Assembly: GCA_003254885.1 (NCBI GenBank)
Contig: QANT01001707.1
Location: 1 to 37,155 of the forward strand
Direction: 5' to 3'
DNA length: 37,155 nt
Source of the DNA: Purshia tridentata
Taxonomy: Eukaryota > Streptophyta > Magnoliopsida > Rosales > Rosaceae
Part shown: piece after piece, positions 33,815-37,155 of the stretch
Position numbering within the stretch: position 1 is the stretch's first letter
How the letters are laid out: each line of letters begins with the position of its first letter
Notes under the pieces: model-generated
Told to the model about the DNA's origin: nothing
Databases searched by the model: none
The model's input: the letters and a program-made list of their open reading frames with translations, nothing else
Made by a program: the position numbers and the translations under genes

Positions 33815-34970
33815 TTTTATCTCCTGCAACTGAGTTGAGGGTTCAGGTTAGACAGTGTTTGAGAGCAAAAAGACGGGTTTTTGCAAATGTGGGTTTAAGA
33901 GAGAGGGGGGGCAAGAAAGTTACAAAATGAGTAATGAATGAAGAACTTTGACTGCCAAAAAGAAGCGTTTTTTGGTTGCAGGTGGGTTTGAGCTTTTAAG
34001 GGTTTCTTTCTGGGTTTTGCTTTGCTTTTTTTGTGCTCTAGCTGCTTCCTTTCCTACCCAGAAGAGAAGAACAAAAAGAAATATGGGTCTGCAATGAGTG
34101 AAGCTGGAGACCAAAATGGCGGGTTTTAATTTCTTTGAAACTTTAATTTCAAAGATTTTGAAGGGAGCTTCTGGCCTCTGGGTTTATTAGGGTTTTGGGT
34201 TTCTTGTTTTGAGTCTCAGAGAGAGAGAGATGGAGAAGGGAAAGTTTTGAAAGAGGAAAAGCTAGATACCGTGAGGGAGAGAGAGAGCAGACAATTGTTT
34301 TGTATGGAGCATACAGTGGAGTGAACAGACAGGTCAGGTTTCTTGAGGACATAACTTTCTGTTGGACCAATTTGTCCTTGTCAAACCTACCAATTCTCGC
34401 TTTCGAAAAAAGACGTTGCCAACTCATGCGACGTCGTTTTATCCTATGAATTGACGCCGGTTTACCATAGATGCCCCTGTGTGAATCGTCCACCGCTGCA
34501 TTATTTACAATTTTACACCCCTTTTGGACTGTAGTCAGTGGGGGTCATTTGGTAATCTCATCTTTGCTTTTCAGATTTATGGGCAACCGAGTGTACCCCA
34601 CGGTCCCCACAGCGAGTATCCCGGGTTTTACCCTCTGCTTTTCAGGCATGCGGGAAAGAATTCTGGTTTTCTTGCTGGTTGGACTTGGAATGACGAGATA
34701 TCCTACGCAAATAATAGTTAAGTGTACAACACGCTCGCAGTTGATTGGATGGGGTTACTCATTGTCTGCGTGTTGCGTGGCCTGTGGCGCGTCTATTAGT
34801 AGTATATTTCTAGAATTGGACTTGCAAGTTTTATCCCGTGGGTCGAATATGTGACCCGAACATAAATTGTATGTGGGCCTTGAGCCTGCGTTCAGGATTC
34901 AATACCAAAGCCCACTTGGCCCAGATCTTTCAACATTTATAGACTCAGTGCAGAAACCATCAATTTTCCG
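33815..34970. promoter_or_regulatory. 5' leader and promoter region of the LysM gene
   Basis: The gene reads leftward from 33814. A TTGCAG just upstream of the start (about 33824-33829 on the minus strand) could be the acceptor of a 5'-UTR intron. 34200-34290 has short CT/GA runs, which are CT on the sense strand. 34400-34460 is CG-richer with ACGACGT/ACGCCGG motifs. 34500-34860 is more GC-balanced than its surroundings and open in two frames, but neither translation resembles a known protein, so I leave it uncalled. Confidence 0.45.
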
Positions 34971-35447
34971 AGGGTATATGCACCACCCTAAAACACTAAA
35001 TTGACCGCCCTTCCAACATTTTTCCTTTTTTTGCCCTTTTTTCCCCTGCATTAAAAATATATATATTTCTCTCTTCCTCCCTCCCCCACCGAACCACCNC
35101 CCCACCCAACCCAGCCACCAGTGCGACCCCACCTCTCTCTCTCTATCTCTCTCTCTCTCTGCGCAGCCCCACCCCCACCCAACCCAGCCATCGCGCAACC
35201 CCATCCCCTCCCTTTCCGTTTGATCTGGACCGGCCGGTGGCTTGGTTGGGTGGGGGTGGGGTTGCGCCGATGTCGCGCCGGCATCTGAGTTAGGTAGGGT
35301 GGGGGTGCGGATGGGTGGTCAGGTGAGGGAGGGAGGAAGAGAGAAAAAAAAAATTTTAATGCAAGGCCAAAAAAGGCAAAAAAGGGAAAAATATTGGGAA
35401 GGTGGTCAATTTAGTGTTTTAAAGTGGTGCATATAGCCACCACCCTT
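34971..35447. mobile_element. Palindromic MITE-like element upstream of the LysM gene
   Basis: The left arm (34971 to about 35098) is nearly reverse-complementary to the right arm (about 35318-35447). GGTATATGCACCACC, CTAAAACACTAAATTGACC, CCTTCCAACATTTTTCC, TGCATTAAAA and CTCTCTTCCTCCCTC at left all reappear inverted at right. The centre folds again: about 35160-35205 (CCCACCCCCACCCAACCCAG) is inverted at about 35229-35272. The whole element of about 477 bp is one long imperfect hairpin with no coding. The only ambiguous base of the window (N at 35099) lies in it. No target-site duplication was recognised. Confidence 0.7.
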
Positions 35448-35451
35448 TCCG

Positions 35452-35891
35452 GGTCTCGAATATTTTTTTTTAGCTATAGCCCATTCACTTGTAATCCTTA
35501 TAATTTGAATTAGGTTCTACTTTAGTCCCTAACATAAAAGACATACACCAAAAGTGGTAAATGTAACCGATATACGGTCACGTAATATAACTAATCTATG
35601 TGTTATAATATAAGTATAAATATATCGTCCAACAATATTTTTATACGATATATTGATTACACTACATAGCAATATATCGGTTATACTCAATAATTTTTTC
35701 TAAAACTAAAACTTGACTTTTTTTTTGCTCGAAACTAACAAAAAATACATAATTGAGACAAACTATTTCTACTCTCCCCCATCCCTCTAGTAATTTTTTC
35801 CCACCCCTCTACTTTTTCCCCCCATTCCTCTACTCTTTTTTGCCCATCCCTCTATTTAATTGCTAGGTGATGATGGCAGTTACAAACACAT
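35452..35891. other. AT-rich spacer
   Basis: No exon or RNA gene is visible. There are short repeated ATATATCGG/TATACG motifs near 35560-35690 and a pyrimidine-rich stretch with repeated CCATCCCTCTA-like units (about 35776-35860). Confidence 0.5.
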
Positions 35892-36115
35892 CACGTGCAC
35901 CTCTTACTACTTTCCTATAAATATATCCCAAAATCCAACCATCACTTAATTCTTCAATCACTCTCTCTTTGTGGGTGTTCATCTATTTCAAGGCTCTTGG
36001 CGATCGGTTCCGGCCGGCGAAGCCTATACATCAGAGCTTAATTTTCCATCTCCAATGGCTCCCTCATGTGTCAACCAGCTCGCTCACCCTTGTGTTTATG
36101 GTACTACAAATGGCT
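35892..36115 (+). promoter_or_regulatory. Promoter-like block and possible first exon of an unresolved gene
   Basis: A G-box CACGTG (35892-35897) is followed by TATAAATATAT (35916-35926), then a CT-rich initiator-like CACTCTCTCTTTG near 35960. The ATG at 36055 has a strong plant context (CCAATGGCT). The ATG opens a 20-codon frame, MAPSCVNQLAHPCVYGTTNG, ending at 36117. A donor-like GT at 36101 could end a first exon after VY(G). Downstream, an acceptor at 36877-36878 precedes an open stretch RKFDIALELLSQYVQSTKEL then MD and stop (36879-36947), but the phases of the two pieces do not join directly. I do not recognise the protein. Confidence 0.3.
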
Positions 36116-36117
36116 GA

Positions 36118-37155
36118 CTAAACTTTTCTTTACATTGGGTTGAAGTTTTAACATCCTCTCCTTTTCATTAATACTTGATTTGATGATAATTAAAAGTAAT
36201 GTCCTTTCTTAGTTATAAGTTTCATCGTTAAATGAAAGCACTATTTGATTGTAATATGGTCAAACAAATCTTGACTACACCAATCCATAAATTGTTGCAC
36301 GTGTAAAAGCAACAATTTATGGGTAATACAAAACTTTTTTAGTAGACATTAATAGTCACCGTTTCTTAAGATAAATAGATATTATAAGCGAATAATACAT
36401 ATAATTTTGATTGTACCGAGTCATAGCCATAAACACTTGGTGATATTTGTTAAGAAAGTTGTTTACAAGTAATGTATGAATATTGATGCCACCAAATTTA
36501 ATATAGTGTTGATTAGATAAGGCATAGATGTTAATTACTACTATATCTAATAATATATATTTAAAGATTTAAGCAATGCACCTAACTTTCAATCGATGGT
36601 AAACCATATCATGTTACGAAACCATCAATTGAAAAACCGGTAATGTTGTTTTCATCTCTAGAAAAGTTAGATATGGTAGTAGTAACGTCCATGCCCTCTC
36701 CGATTAACACTATATTAGACTTGGTAGCATTGATATTCATATATTATTTGTCAATTCCTTTTTTGACTATTATCACAAAGTGCTTATAACGATAATTCGA
36801 TACAGTTAATATTGCATCTATTAATTGTTTATAATCCCTAATGTTATTCTGTGAAACAGTGACAATCGGTGTTTACAGAGAAAGTTTGATATTGCTCTTG
36901 AATTGTTGTCGCAATACGTGCAATCTACAAAAGAGCTCATGGATTAAGGTAGTCAAGGCTTGCTTAACCATATTACAATCAAATAGTGCTTATAAACAAA
37001 TAGTGCTTTAATTTTAGATTTTCCATTCAACGAGGTAATTTTGAAAATAAATTAAAGATCATCACTAAAGAGATTAGTAAAAAGTTATAATTCTAAGAAG
37101 GCTAAAGTGTATTTTTACTCCTAGTACTTTGATGAAGTTACTATTTTCATCTTTT
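36118..37155. other. AT-rich right end
   Basis: This is low-complexity AT-rich DNA that could be intron of the unresolved gene starting near 36055, or plain spacer. Apart from the exon-like stretch at 36879-36947 I see nothing that can be supported. Confidence 0.4.

Noticed and set aside
33815..33829. Start of the LysM protein 15 bases upstream of the chosen ATG
   Set aside because: The upstream codon is TTG, not ATG. The ATG at 33814 has good context and gives a normal signal peptide.
34471..34854. 127-codon and 65-codon overlapping frames upstream of the LysM gene
   Set aside because: Neither translation resembles a known protein and there are no matching exons nearby. Both frames being open reflects locally lower AT content.
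1..37155. tRNA, rRNA, CRISPR or bacterial-type operon features
   Set aside because: I looked for them on both strands and saw none; the spliced gene structure is plainly that of a plant nuclear genome.

Overview
This window is nuclear DNA from a flowering plant, probably a woody eudicot. The genes are split by GT-AG introns, the intergenic DNA is AT-rich with many microsatellites and small transposon relics, and every recognisable protein belongs to a typical plant family. The species cannot be fixed from the sequence. I rebuilt six complete protein-coding genes by joining exons by hand. In each, all introns are GT-AG, the frame stays open from an ATG to a stop, and the length is a whole number of codons.

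Layout. 1-8100 is a gene-poor, AT-rich stretch. It holds a hAT-like non-autonomous element (195-1261), two relics that look like miniature LTR (TRIM-type) elements (about 3508-4000 and 6515-6795), and no gene I can support. 8242-10544 (+) is a WAT1/UMAMIT (nodulin MtN21, EamA) transporter of 390 aa. 12448-14589 (+) is a ChaC-type gamma-glutamylcyclotransferase of 189 aa. 15936-21919 (-) is a HIRIP3/CHZ-like histone-chaperone gene of 499 aa with two DEK-C-like modules. 22968-24818 (+) is a plant protein of 269 aa that I do not recognise, divergent from the chaperone gene. 25612-30361 (-) is TFB4/p34, a TFIIH core subunit of 296 aa in 11 exons. 31477-33814 (-) is a LysM GPI-anchored receptor-like protein of the LYM1/LYM3 type, 421 aa. 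34971-35447 is a palindromic MITE-like element upstream of the LysM gene. 35452-37155 is AT-rich and contains a promoter-like block (G-box, TATA box, well-placed ATG) that may start a further, unresolved gene.

The genes do not form a pathway. They cover amino-acid/auxin-type transport, glutathione turnover, chromatin, transcription/DNA repair and microbe perception. The run transporter - cyclotransferase - CHZ chaperone resembles, from memory, the Arabidopsis neighbours At1g44800-At1g44790-At1g44780, which would make it old conserved microsynteny.

I see no clearly new biological system. The most useful second-look items are the exon-level duplication of the DEK-C-like module in the chaperone gene, the repeated placement of sense-strand CT tracts just inside intron 1 of four of the six genes, a 62-nt pure purine/pyrimidine tract abutting a splice acceptor, nested foldback elements in the chaperone's intron 2, and the unresolved promoter-like block near the right end.
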